NCBI GenBank assembly: GCA_963978895.1
Contig: OZ022242.1
Location: 9,139,614 to 9,203,613, forward strand
DNA: 64,000 nt
Direction: 5' to 3'
Source: Erpobdella octoculata
Lineage: Eukaryota; Annelida; Clitellata; Hirudinida; Erpobdellidae
Shown here: in pieces, positions 22,129-40,338 of the stretch
Layout of the letters: each line of letters starts with the position of its first letter
Numbering within the stretch: the first letter of the stretch is position 1
The notes under the pieces: generated by a model
What the model saw: only the letters and a program-made list of their open reading frames with translations
What the model was told of the DNA's origin: nothing
The model's database searches: none
Translations under genes and position numbers: made by a program

Positions 22129-25100
22129 ATGAACATCACCTATGAAAGTATGTCAGAATTAGTTCGCATTAATGCTGCTACCTGGTCGTTTGACCAAGTT
22201 CAAAGCTGGTTGCAAGGTTGGTTAAAAATTTTTTAAGTAGCTAATTTAAAATACAAATATAATTTATTTTGCTGACTCTTTCTAAAGTAGTTTAAGAAGT
22301 GAAATTGTAAAGTTTAATCAAAATTATCTGATTTTAATTTGAATTAAATTAAATTCCCTTGTATTTTGATTTTTGATTAACCAGGCTTGAATAATCAATT
22401 TGCTGAATTGTCTGGCCTATTTGCATCATGTGAAATCAATGGACAAAAGCTATTAAATTTAACAAACAGTTGCTTAATAGACATGGGCATCACAAAGCTG
22501 AGAGACCAGGAAACTCTTCTTCAAAGTGTTGCTTTGCTGCACAGACTTGTAAATTTTAAATTCATTAACAAACTAATTTTATTTTGATATTATTGCTTAC
22601 TTGCTTTTGTAAAGGTAAAACTAATATATTGTTTTATATTTTTAAAAGTTGTGTGAATGTAAGTCACCTGGATTTTGGCTGTAAATATTTTGATTATATA
22701 ATGTTGATAATTAAAATAATATGTGTTAAGGTATAACTTGATTCAAGTATTTAATGTTATTTTAATATGATTACTTTTGAGACATATGAAACGTCTGTCA
22801 GTTCCCTGAAAAGCTTGTCAGTGAAGCTCGATGTTGCCTGTCGCAATCTCATAAATCTCATCAAAGTCACTCACTTATTTAATTGTGACATCTGTAAGTT
22901 ATAACCACATACTTGTTGTATTTAAAAATCTAAGTCTTATAAATTTATCTGATCTTCAATAATTCAACACAGCTGGGAAAATCTCAGTGAAAAGCAGAGT
23001 GGAGATTTTATTGGCATTAGAAGCTGTTTTGACATCTTCCTCAAATTTCATTAATTGGCTTGACAGGTTGAACATGTTGTAAATCATATTGGTTGTGAAA
23101 CGTATGCCAGTATTATTAGTTATAAAACATGTTAATTATATAGGTTTTACAGAACACGTTAATTATATAGGTTCTACAGAACCTGATTTAATTAAATATA
23201 TAATTGTGTTATTATGATCTAGATTAGATATTTACAACGAAGATGATGCCTGGCAGTTAATGAAACAATCACTGAAGAAGAATGCATTGTCACTTTTTAG
23301 CTATCACAAAAGACAGATTGAAGAATCAATTGTTGTAAGCACAGTAAGTATGTACATTCATATACTTGTATATCCAGTTGTTTTTTTTTGATTTTGCTTA
23401 ATGAACTTATAGATTTGAATGAGATTTTTCCATCAAAAATTTATTAATGCTTTAGATGTAAGCAAACTATATGCAATCTAATAAATTGGTGGTTTTAGAA
23501 ATTTTTTCTTTATTTAGAGAATGTTTCAAAAAGTTTTAGTACTGATTCTGAGTTTTTTTAACAAATATGTTTGTCTGCTATCATGTATTATATTGATATC
23601 TTAATGTGTGATCATTTGTGATTTTGATGAATGTGTTATCATTTGATAATACTAATGATGACTATATAACCATCAAAACCTTTGTTTTTAAAATGTTCCT
23701 TTTTCACATTAAGCTAAGATTGGACATTATTCAGATACCCATAGGTTTTGAAGGAAAGTTTTATTTTAGATTTTCTTCTCACAAACTTTCTTTAAATTAC
23801 CTTTTTGTAACACATATAAGATGAACATGGGGACCTATTCTTGTTAACTCTGCCATGTTTTGCAAGCCAGTCCCAAGCCTGGAGAAAGGAGGAGGGAAAA
23901 TTTAAAAGGATCAAGTTATGATCCACGACAGGAAGTACTTAGTTGCTTCCTACATACAGCCATTTCAGTCTTAAAACATCTGGTGTAAAGGAATATAAAA
24001 TATTATGAAAAATACTAAAAAACCTATTCTTTAGCCCTTATTATATTTATTATCACAAAGCATAATAAATATAATAAGTCGGTTATATTAGACTCAATAA
24101 GAAACAAGTAAAGGAAAAAACAAGTTTTTCAACACAAACTTTTTTTCTTTTTTTCAATTGAATCATGTATTGTCATGCAATATAAAGCTATGCTGAAAGT
24201 TTCAGCTTCCTAGCTAGTCAAAAAGCTGGTTAAATTTTACTTGCAAGATTTGCGTACAGAGAAAGACACACAAACAGAGATTGTAACCTAAATACAAGTT
24301 TGTAATAAGAAATGTTTTTCTTTTAAATTATTGATTTTTGTCTGCTGAAAAATTAGCACTAGAGTCAAGTGTTCAATGTATAATAAGTATATAGGTCCTA
24401 CACCTATTATTGACTAACTGGACTAACGGGACCGACATATAATACAACTGTACTTTATCAACAGGATAAATATAGTCTCTTTGTGGCATCTCTAATGGTG
24501 CTGTAAATAAAACCATGTCAATTTTAATTAACTTTATTTCAATTATATTTATTCATTTATATTATATTCAATTGTAATTTATTATGTAACATGGAAAAAG
24601 TTAAATTTAATTCAAAATAATAATGCATTTTGAAATCGTGATAATCAAATTCTATACTTTCTAGCGCTAACAATTTCTTGGTTTGCGGCTGTTTGAAAGC
24701 TTCAATGCAATTCTTTGCAGCACCGTAGCACGGTGGTGAAAGTAGTTATGCTTTCATCCTGCCGTCGTGGGTTGAGCAAGGAATTCACTCATACTACTCA
24801 GGCCAACTCAGCCATTCATCCTTCAGTGGTCGATAAATGAGTACCAGTTTCACAACTGGGGGTAATAGGGTTCTGCACATTCCGGTTTCAGATACATGTG
24901 CGGGTGGCAGGCGACACTGTGGGATCCCATATGCACGAGCCGTTCCGGGCGCTGCTGAATTGTATTACACGAAATGGTGCCCTAATGGCATGACCTTTAC
25001 CTCTGCCATTGTGCTTGGTGCAAATTCAGATAGGGAGTGTTGGGTAAAATACTTTTCAAACATATTCCAAATACAAAATACCAATACCTTTTAACAAAAC

Positions 25101-28100
25101 CTATTTCAAATACTGCACCAAATACTATTGAATGGAAATATTTCAAATACAAAATACATTACAGTATTTTGCTGCAAAAATACTAAAATACTTTTTAATA
25201 CTTGATACTAATACATCATCTTCAACAGGCATCACAAGAACGTTATAGCAAAAACAAGTTAACAAATGTATCACATTAAAATAACCATTTCCACTTTTCA
25301 TAGCTTCAATTTTGTGACTAACAAACTTTTTAATCAAACGTTTCAAGTGCGCCAAGAAATAGTTGTTGCAGATATCAACTCAGAATGTTTTGTTTGAAGC
25401 GCATTTCATGCACTTTACCACAACTTTATCCGAATCTCGGCTATTAATTTTAAAAAATTCGCCATCTAATATGGATGGCACTCAGCCACCACTGCCTGAA
25501 TAATCTGCCATCTTAGTATTTACAAACTTTAAACTTTAATTCTGACGACAACGAACTACTTTTACTACAAACTCAAACTCTAAAATTCAACCTCACGCTA
25601 TCCTAAGGTATCAAAAGAAAAGGAAATAAGTTAAGAAAATATAGATTATGGTCTAAAACCATCATATAAATAATATCATAACGTTTATTTTTTTATTTTA
25701 AAGTTTCGGGATCTATGTATCTTTAGAAATGTTGATAATGTATTCTGTACTTTATTTTTGTTCAAAACACTCAAAATACTTTTTAGAAGTATTTCAAAAA
25801 ATAACTTTTACCCCACTAAAAGTATTTCGAGTGTAAACAAAAATACTTAAAAGCATTTCAAATGCATGTGTTTGAAATACTACACAACACTGCAGATATG
25901 TGAATATAAACTATAAACTTGTTATATGAATTTTTGTTAGATGAATCAAATAATAGCAATAAAATATTATATATTATCAGTGTGAGGAGATTTCCAGCAT
26001 GTGCTCTAAGGTGATTGAGAACTTCAAGGATCTGATCGTTATTCAGCCAGTTCAGATTACTGTAGTACATCTGACTAATGAAGCAAACCAGGAATTGGTA
26101 CTTATATTTTTTCGTTTGACAAATTTACTTTTATTTGATTTTTTTTGGTTTTGTGTTGTATTTAATTTTAGAAAAATATTGTAAAAATTGTATAACATAT
26201 TTTGAAATCTTTACACAATAACCAAATAATTTTACAATATAAGGGCCTTGAAATCAGCTGCCTACATGATGGAACACTTTATATATCAGGAATAAAACCA
26301 AATGTAAGCTGAACAAATATTTAAAAATAGTTTTGTTTGTTGAAATATTTTATCATAATCAGCTCTTTTTAAATCCTTTATATTATTTTCGATTGTCTTC
26401 CAGTCACAAACTTTGAGTCTCAAAATTAACTCACTTCCCGTTATCCGATCGAGCTGAAATTTGGCACATCGACTTGGGCTGCGAGACAATTGAATCTATC
26501 AAAATTTCAGTCAAAACGGCCCCCGTCAAAACGGCCCCCGTCAAAACGGCCCCCGTCAAAACTGCCCCCGTCAAAACTGCCCCCGGCAAAACGGTCCCCG
26601 TCAAAACGGTCCCCGTCAAAACGGCCCCGTCAAAAGGGTCCATATTTTTGAATTTGAATTTAATTTTTGAATTTGGCTCTGGGCTTAAAAATAAAAATCT
26701 AGGATCGTATATAAAGGATTTATAATAAAAACTTTCTTTTTATGGGTTAGTTTTTTTTAAACAGTCGATTGCTGCCTTGTCCAAAAAATTTGAGTTGAAG
26801 GATGAAATTATTCAAGTCAATGGACAGATAGTTGTGAGTTTCTTATCTGCTTTGACTTAAATTTCAACACCTAACTTAATGGTATTGTGTTTCTACCACA
26901 CTTTAAATGAATATTCTTAATTTTTCGCTAGCGCTGACAGTATTGGTCTGATTTGAAATGCTAAGCAATGGGCAAATATTTCTCCATCTTTGTTTTCTTT
27001 TATGCTTTTAGATAATGTATCTATTTATTTGCCCTAACAACTAACATTGGTTATCTATTTAGAGTATGATTAGTCAGAGAGTCAGAGTTGCAGTTACTTA
27101 TATGATGATAACTGTTAGACCTGAGTATGTTTTTAAGGTTCAGTCCGATGGACTAAAATTTGAAAGATTTCAATTCTTCTATCCAGGTTGGCTGGGAGAC
27201 GAAAATGTTGAAAGATTTCATCAAATCACAAAACTGGATGATAGACTTTGTGTTAAAGAAGAGGCCATGTCCCAAGTACATGTCACAGCTTCTCAGAAAT
27301 TCTACGAAACAGAAGAAAGCGAAGAGTCTGAAGAGTGACCGAGATAATAAAGATGATACCCATGAGAGGTTTGGTAAATTGTGATTTTAAAGTATAATCA
27401 ATGTCAATTACAGTGTTTTAGTTCTAAAATCAATTTAGATATGTGACATATATAATTAATTATAATATAATATAAAAAATACAAATATTTCTGTATTTGC
27501 TTATATTTGTTAATATGCCATTGTCAAGCAAAATTACTAATCTTTTCAAATAATTTTGATTTAAACTTATTTGTTATTTGTTTGAACAATAAAGAAAAAG
27601 ATTTTGTTTAAAATGACAAACTGTACTGATGAGAACCACAGGAGGTCTATTTTGTGCTGTATTGTAATCGATGCTAATTAGTAACTCAGGTGTTTGCCAA
27701 ATTAGTCAGTTGTAGGCAAAATGACATTTCCATACATTAAAACATGCTTTTGTTTAAAATCATATCCTGTTTACTATTGTTTGGAAAGTTGGATTGAGAT
27801 TTTTATTGTAAAGTGTCACCTTGAACCATGAAAAGTAGACTTTGCTTGTATGTTCGTGTTTTTTTTATTTACACACAATCAGCACTACCCCAGAACTACC
27901 AGCAGTTGAGTCTGGCAACAACATCCTGTTTGACAATGACTCCCTTTCTGTCAGTAGACAGATGACTTCTGCAGAACAGAGCAGCAGTTTACTTGTAAAA
28001 ACAGTGGATGATCTTCTCATGCCTGGACTGAGGAGTTCAAAAATAATTACTCAAAACACGGACGGTGATGATGCAAGATCTTCTGCCAACTTGAATTTCT

Positions 28101-31100
28101 TATCACTCGAGGGAGTATTGAAACCGTTTGATACGAACATTGTCGATCAACTCGCTTCAAATTCTGAGACCTCGTCTCTCCCGGATTGCGACCATCGATC
28201 TCCGTGGATGCTACGGCAGCAGCAACAATCCGATGAGCAAATTGATGAAGTCGTTTCAGTTTCTTCTCAGCAAGGTCATTCGCATCGACTTTTCACGAGG
28301 ATGAGGTCGGGTGGAACGCATTTAAAGAAATCAGCATTGATCAAGGCTTGTACTTTTTATTTTATTAAATCCTTTTTATTAATTTCACTGCCGGTCTTGC
28401 TTGCTTGTAGACAAATTTAAACTGATATCTAATTGTATATTGAGTAATAAAATTAAATTGGTTTATCTTTGTTAGAAGAAAAAAAAAGAAACAGGTTCCT
28501 GTGACTCGATGTTGACCGCTGAAAAGTTAGCCAAATTTCTAATAATTCTGGTTCGATAACAAAATTTCTCTACTGCGTTGAAAAACTGACGTTTTTCAAT
28601 TTTTCTGATTCTACATTACATTTAAAGATCATATTTATGATAACAATTTTATTTGTATATTTTAGTTATTGATAGAATATACAATCTATTTTTATTATAT
28701 ATTTAATTACTATTTAATATTATATATTTAATTACTATTTAATATTAAATATTTAATTACTATTTAGTATTATATATTTAATTACTGAATCTGAAGCATA
28801 CAGTTTTTTATCTTTTCTTTAAAGAGACAATGATGCAAGCAGAATAAATTCAGAAGTTGACAGAATTTCACTTTCTGGCAGTCTTGTAATTATGTTTTTT
28901 TTATCTTTTTTTTTATATTTTTAATGTAAATCATTAAATTGTTTTATTTGTATCTTTTTGTATTGATTTATTGCAGAAATTCTTCTTTAAAGTTATTTTA
29001 TTTGCTTTAATTACCTTTTATTAACAGTTTATTTTTGTTTAATTTCAGAATAATTCTAAACTATTTAGACCCAAGTCAAAAAAACAGAAAGGTGAACTTT
29101 CTATAAACTCTTATAATATTTTTGGTTTTAGTTAAAAGTGTTTTTTGCAAAATTGTATTTTTTTCTGATTGTTGTTATTATTTATTATTTGTATTTACAT
29201 TAGATCCAATTAGAAGAATATCCTGTAAAGATCTTGGTGGTGCTGACTGCCAGGGTTGGTTATGGATGATGTGTTGTAATGAGGATAGGCTGCAAGGGAA
29301 ATGGGTCGTCTACTGGTTTGTTCTCCGTTCCAGGATCGTTTACTATTTCTTGGATCCAGAGGTTTGCTGTATGATTTTTGAATCCTTCATATTTAATTCA
29401 CAGTGTTTCCTTGCTTGCGTGCTTGCTTGCTTGAGGCATGCGTTGGTATGTTTTGATGTTTAAAAAACATATTTCCAGTCATCCAATTGAGTTTAAATTT
29501 GGTGTATTGAATTTTTGCCGATGACAGTGCATTCTATTAAATTTTCAGATTGATTGGACAAAATTTAAATAAAATGTAAAATTTAATTAATTAAAATTGA
29601 AAAAAATGACAATATTTCGTCAAAGAAATAAAACCGGGAGCGTGAGAGCAAGCGGGAAGGAAACGGGAGCGAGAAAGAAAAACTTTTGTTTAGATTGCTC
29701 TAACTGTTTGGATGTGATAAGCGAACAAACAAACAAACACACATTGCCTTTTATATGTAGATTTGTGAAAATGAGACCTTGCATTCCCAAGTTTTTTTTT
29801 TTTAGTGAGGAGTCAGTTGTTTAGCTATTGTTAATGTTAAGTTATTTAATGTGCTCTCTGAAAAGAAATTTCTCAGAGCACAGGAATTTTACAGTGTACA
29901 ACATGCAAATGTACTAGTGTAGGTCATGCTGCACATTAGAAAAATTAACATCTGTACAGCTATTTTATGTTAATATTTATGATTATATTATTATTAAATT
30001 ATGTGAATGACATTACATAGTATATTGAGTGAAATATTTCAATAAAGCAATAATTATCTGCACACAGGATCCTGAACCTCAAGGGTCTTTCGGTTTGACT
30101 AATTTCAAGGTTTCTCCACATAGTTTAAAAAATTCAAAGAAATTGTTAGTTATCTTTTTGTTCAGTTCTGATTTTATTTGATTTTTTACTTACTTTTCAT
30201 TCTGAATTTTATTTCAAGTGAGTTTAATATATCATGTGTATTTTCTTTTTTTCAGCATTTTCAAAGTTTGGAAACCTGAGGAAACATACATTTTAGCTTC
30301 TGACAGACAACAAGACATGATTAAGTTTGTACTTTTTTTTAAATTTTAAAATTTAAATAATTGTATTCGGTAATCTGAGAGAGAAAAATGAGCTCGTATG
30401 AGATGTGAAAAGTGTTGATAAAGAAAAAAATCTACCTTAGTAATTTTAAAAAAGCAGAAGTTTTAAAACATTGATAAATAATAACTAAAGTTTTAGAACA
30501 AAAATAAATTGGAACTATAATAAATTTCAAGATGGATGAACAAAATGGCACTGGCATCTCTTGAGAACCTGGACACCAAAGAACTTAAAACAATTGGTGG
30601 ATTTCATGCTTTCGAGAAAAGTTTGTTATTTTTCTTTGTTTTTTGTTCGTTGTTTATTGATTAATGAATATATTGGATTATCAAAGAGCAAATTTTGAGA
30701 TCTTTTGCTTTTTTAACAAAACTGAATTCCTATGTTTATTTGTCATTGAAAGTTCAGATAAAGTCTCTTGTCTTTCTTAGACAGACTGCCAAATAATCTC
30801 GTATAAAGATTTTACTCGTAGTTAAAATTTGACCAAGATGAAATTTATAGGCAAATAAGTTCATCGTTTACCACTGCAGGCTTTTAAATTAAATTAAACA
30901 AGTCATAACCCTAATTGTCGTATGTACAGTGAGTTAAAAAGTTTACATGCAGGACTTCTCATATACGATTTCTTGAAGTAATGAAATTATTTTATTTTTA
31001 GAAAATTCAGAGTCTGAATTCACATCGTATGTACATTTTGAATCTCACCAGGATAGAAACAGCTGTCCATTACCAAGTAGCCAAGAAGGTTGACATTTTA

Positions 31101-31777
31101 TTTTGCTTGTTCATTAGATTTTGTTTTTGTATTTATGTAACTTTTAATACCCTGAAAACGTATTTTTTTTTTTTAGCTGATTTTGTAAAGTTATGCAAAG
31201 AAATAAATGAAGCAGGAGTCAGTTTGGAAGGAAGAAACATCAAGCAGAGAAATTCTGCCATATTAAAAGCTACTTTTTCTTTCAAGAGTAAAAAAGATGC
31301 AAATATTTTGAAACTTCTCCAGCTCAAAAGAACTCTCACCGTAATTTTCAACTGATTTGTTTTTAACTTCTCATCTTTTCAACATGTCATTATAATTATA
31401 TTTTTAGACATGTGTGTATAATTTATTTTTAGACATGTTTTTATAATTCATTTTTAGACATGTTTTTATAATTTATTTTTATACATGTATTTATAATTCG
31501 TTTTTATAAAAGTTTTTATATATTCAATAGGATAAAGAACAAAAACTTGAAGCAATCGAAAAGCTCTTGAGTCATGACATCATCAGATCGGAAGATCTCA
31601 AAGAGTTCAGTCTTCATCAGATTTTTCCGCTTGAAAAAGATTCAACTGATTCTATGTAATTATATTAATTATTTAATTTTGTATAATTACTATATGACTT
31701 TTATAGTTTTATTGTTGCAAATAATTATGTACTTCCATCCATAAAATAATTTATTGTTTCATTTCAGATCTGAATAA
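22129..31777 (+). CDS. CNK: Connector enhancer of kinase suppressor of Ras (CNK)
   Basis: Exons: 22129-22216, 22385-22548, 22782-22893, 22973-23066, 23223-23334 (or 23343), 25981-26097, 26244-26303, 26765-26833, 27187-27368, 27883-28349, 28827-28885, 29049-29091, 29204-29361, 30068-30144, 30256-30324, 30532-30620, 31011-31088, 31177-31340, 31531-31659; about 776 aa. SAM domain at 18-85 (TWSFDQVQSWLQGLN), CRIC region at 90-185, PDZ at 218-295 (GLEISCLHDGTLYISGIKPN; VGWETKMLKDFI), a Ser-rich low-complexity linker at 333-510, and a PH domain at about 530-640 introduced by the family hallmark RRISCKDLGGADCQGWLW. The C terminus (715-765) is a coiled coil (LLQLKRTLTDKEQKLEAIEKL) like vertebrate CNK2. 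CNK is a membrane-associated scaffold joining Ras, KSR and Raf. Least certain: the 30620 donor (30596 keeps the same phase) and the end, where ATG-TAA stops at 31659 or a donor at 31656 leads to 31768-31777. A poly(A) signal lies near 32326. Confidence 0.93.
23858..24010 (+). mobile_element. SINE family E in a CNK intron
   Basis: Starts AACTCTGCCATGTTTTGCAAGCC, shares the family E body and A-rich end, and is flanked by ACCTATTCTT on both sides (about 23832 and 24023). Confidence 0.8.
24100..24305 (+). mobile_element. Family I element, CNK intron
   Basis: AACAAGTAAAGGAAAAAACAAG ... GAATCATGTATTGTCATGCA ... AGATTTGCGTACAGAGAAAG. Other copies at 42363-42612 (plus), 60473-60745 and 20945-21195 (minus). 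No coding capacity, and no convincing tRNA boxes. Confidence 0.65.
24716..25026 (+). mobile_element. SINE-like element, family D
   Basis: GTAGCACGGTGGTGAAAG resembles an A-box region and CGTCGTGGGTTGAGC a weak B box. The body matches the minus-strand copy at 51600-51818 (CACTCATACTACTC, GATAAATGAGTACCAGTTTC, CACAACTGG). Confidence 0.6.
25035..25892. mobile_element. hAT-like non-autonomous transposon in a CNK intron
   Basis: Left end GAGTGTTGGGTAAAATAC; right end (minus) CAGTGTTGTGTAGTATTTC. The same TTGAAATACTTT subterminal motifs occur as in 16554-17451. Flanking octamers CAGATAGG and CAGATATG match 7 of 8. It is the second copy of this family in the window. Confidence 0.8.
26510..26637. 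repeat. 15-bp GC-rich minisatellite in a CNK intron
   Basis: Eight to nine units of GTCAAAACGGCCCCC with small changes. It is far GC-richer than its AT-rich surroundings. Because 15 is a multiple of three, frames stay open on both strands (VKTAP or GAVLT); these are not genes. Confidence 0.9.
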
Positions 31778-32737
31778 GAATATTCCCGAGGAGCAAAATT
31801 GCCACAAAATCTTTGTATTTCTTCGTGATTATCCTTTCGTGATTTGAGTTTTACTTTTGCCTGTTTATCCATATCATTCTATTTTTTCTAAATGTATTTT
31901 CATGTTATTGCCATACTGCCTTATCACATAATCACATACATTAAAATTTTGCACATCTACCTGTTTAACTGATTTATAGCTTGTTCTAAATTTTCTCTTA
32001 GAGCTTATATTAACCCTAATAAGATTCTTTGTTGTTCGTTTGATGTTTTTAATCAGCAGAAACGATATTTCCTTGAAATGCACTAGAGCGACTGTGATAC
32101 AAATCCAACGAGTGAAGATTTTTAATTTCCTTTCCTAAATTTTTTTCGAGATTTTCTATTACGATGGAACATTCCAAATTTTCAGCATATTATTTTCAGA
32201 GTTAATTTTATAATTTCAAGCGAGAATTCTTTTGAGGCTTTTATTTATCACTGAGGTTTTATGTTGATACATCAAAAATTGTATGTTCAAGACCACATTT
32301 CAAGATGTGTATAAAAAAAAAAAACAATAAAATTTATTAAAGAGTATTATTCATTACCTGCGCATCTCGTGTTGAAGTCGTATAAAAGGCAACAAATTAA
32401 TCGTGAGGCACAGTCGGATAAATTTGCATCAAAAATGTTGACATGCATGTAAATACAGATAATCTCTAAAAATGAGAAGAATAAAAAATTTGATACTTAA
32501 AAAAAATAATTTAAAAAAACGACTGGTTTGTAGCAAAAGAAAATTATACAGTCATCATCAGAAATTTTCTGAACATGAGATTGATATTATAATAACAATT
32601 TTTTCGAGAGACAACAAAAAGAAAACTCGTCACACGTTATAAACGTACAGCACCGGGAACGTGACAAAAAATCAACAATATAAAAGTATTTTAAAGCGGT
32701 CAATAATAGCTACAAATAATAAAGCAAAGAATAATAA
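31778..32737. other. Convergent 3' region between CNK and AKT
   Basis: Holds the CNK 3' UTR (AATAAA near 32327) and presumably the AKT 3' UTR on the minus strand (TTTATT on plus near 32241 would be its poly(A) signal). The stop codons are only about 1 kb apart. No other feature seen. Confidence 0.6.
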
Positions 32738-38749
<6,012 letters not shown>

Positions 38750-39434
38750 TATTAAATATTTAAGAATGAAGAACAGATGATTAGTTCTAAATTTAACTTT
38801 TAACAACTTATTTTCTTTAAAAGCTAAAAAATTAATAACTTAGACAGAGGAATAATATTTTAAATTATTTTTTAATTATTATTATCCACACTCTAAATGA
38901 TTCTTCAAGTTCACTAATTGTCTCACTTAAAGATAGCTAATTAAAAGTTGTTTTTTATTGTAAAATGGTGACCTTTGAAGTCACACGGTAATATCGCATT
39001 AATCGTGGTATTCCCAAAATAAATATAGACGACCTTTTGATTGACAGAACTTTACACATATATAGAATATATTCTTTATATATGGAACTTTAATGTTTGA
39101 TTGACATACGGTTAGTAAGTAAGACTGCTATTATAATGTGAATGTTTAAAGTTATTTCATTTGGATTATTTTACTGTATTTAGATCATTTTAATAATAGC
39201 TAATTTTTGTCTGAAAAACCATCTTGTTCAACTTAAAGATTTTTTCTAAAATCTGCTTAAGCTTCTACCCCTTTCGGTCATGGTGTTTGCCATCGACTTT
39301 TTTTTAAGGAAAAATTCACCAGACTTAAAGTATACCGCATCCCGCCTTCGACTTTCCTAAGAAAAGTTTGGGTAAAGCTGGAAAGATTTGAATCTGGTTA
39401 CCCAGTGTTCCATCCAAACGTCAATGGAGGAAAC
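38750..39434. other. Upstream region of AKT
   Basis: Presumed AKT promoter and 5' UTR, but I see no clear TATA box or CpG-rich segment. The rest is AT-rich. Confidence 0.45.
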
Positions 39435-40338
39435 CAGGGGCGTCATTTAGGGGACAGGTGAGCGGTTGCTCCATCCCAAAGATCTTTCGTAAAAACATTT
39501 TTTGAAAAAATAGATATGAAGTTTTTTTGAAACATTTAGGGAAAATACCTACGACAAACTCCCGGTCATCAGCTATTTTGAGAGGAAAAGTCTGTAAGGT
39601 TTTATTGGAGAAATTTTGGAATCTGAAGGTTTTTGAAACATTTTGCTCTTCATGCTTTTGCTGAAATGATGCTCCTGGGGAAACTTTTTCCCAAATTTTT
39701 TATTTCTCAAAAACCAATTGATAGTTACCTATTTTTGTTTAGAGTTTAGAACTTAATTTTGAAAAATATTTAATTGCAAAAAACTATGTATGTCTGAACA
39801 TTTTTTAAAGTGTTTGTGCAACCAAAATGTTTTCGTTTTCAACTGCTGACTAGGTATATTTAGGAACTAACTAAAACTGATTGGAAGATGACTCAAGGGT
39901 GTTGAAATTTTGTGATTAGTCAGTAGGTAGTCATCAGGATGAGATGTTTTTCTAACTATTTGTATAAAAGACTTTGTTACAGACAGTTGTGAGTGAAGTA
40001 ACATTGAAAGAACACCGCTATAACTTCACAGGTCTGCTGAAAACATTTTGGCTTAAAAGTTTTTTTTATTTGTCTTTGCTGACACGAAGTTCATTTAATA
40101 TAGACTTATAGAGTCTGATTCTGCATCCAGCAAAAAACCGGAATACAGATGAAAAATTGTAGTTGTGGTGAATAGGAAAAACTAAAAAATAAATACCAAA
40201 GTTGAACGTAGTGTAAAAATTTTGCAATTTTTCAAGTCAAAGATACACGATTATATTTTTTCGATATCTTCCTTGAAGGTTGCCAACCAGCAATAAATTC
40301 ATCACCCCCCCCTAAAAAAATTCCTAGGACCACGCCTG
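39435..40338. mobile_element. CAGGGGCGTCATTT-ended transposon, copy 2
   Basis: Left end CAGGGGCGTCATTTAGGGG; right end on the minus strand CAGGCGTGGTCCTAGG with a G-run inside. It belongs to the 18801-20626 family. No target duplication is evident and the right boundary is approximate. Confidence 0.5.

Noticed and set aside
22649..22658. Possible 10-bp microexon of CNK between acceptor AAAAG and donor GTAAGT
   Set aside because: Including it breaks the frame into the next exon, while joining 22548 directly to 22782 keeps phase and matches the domain spacing of other CNKs.
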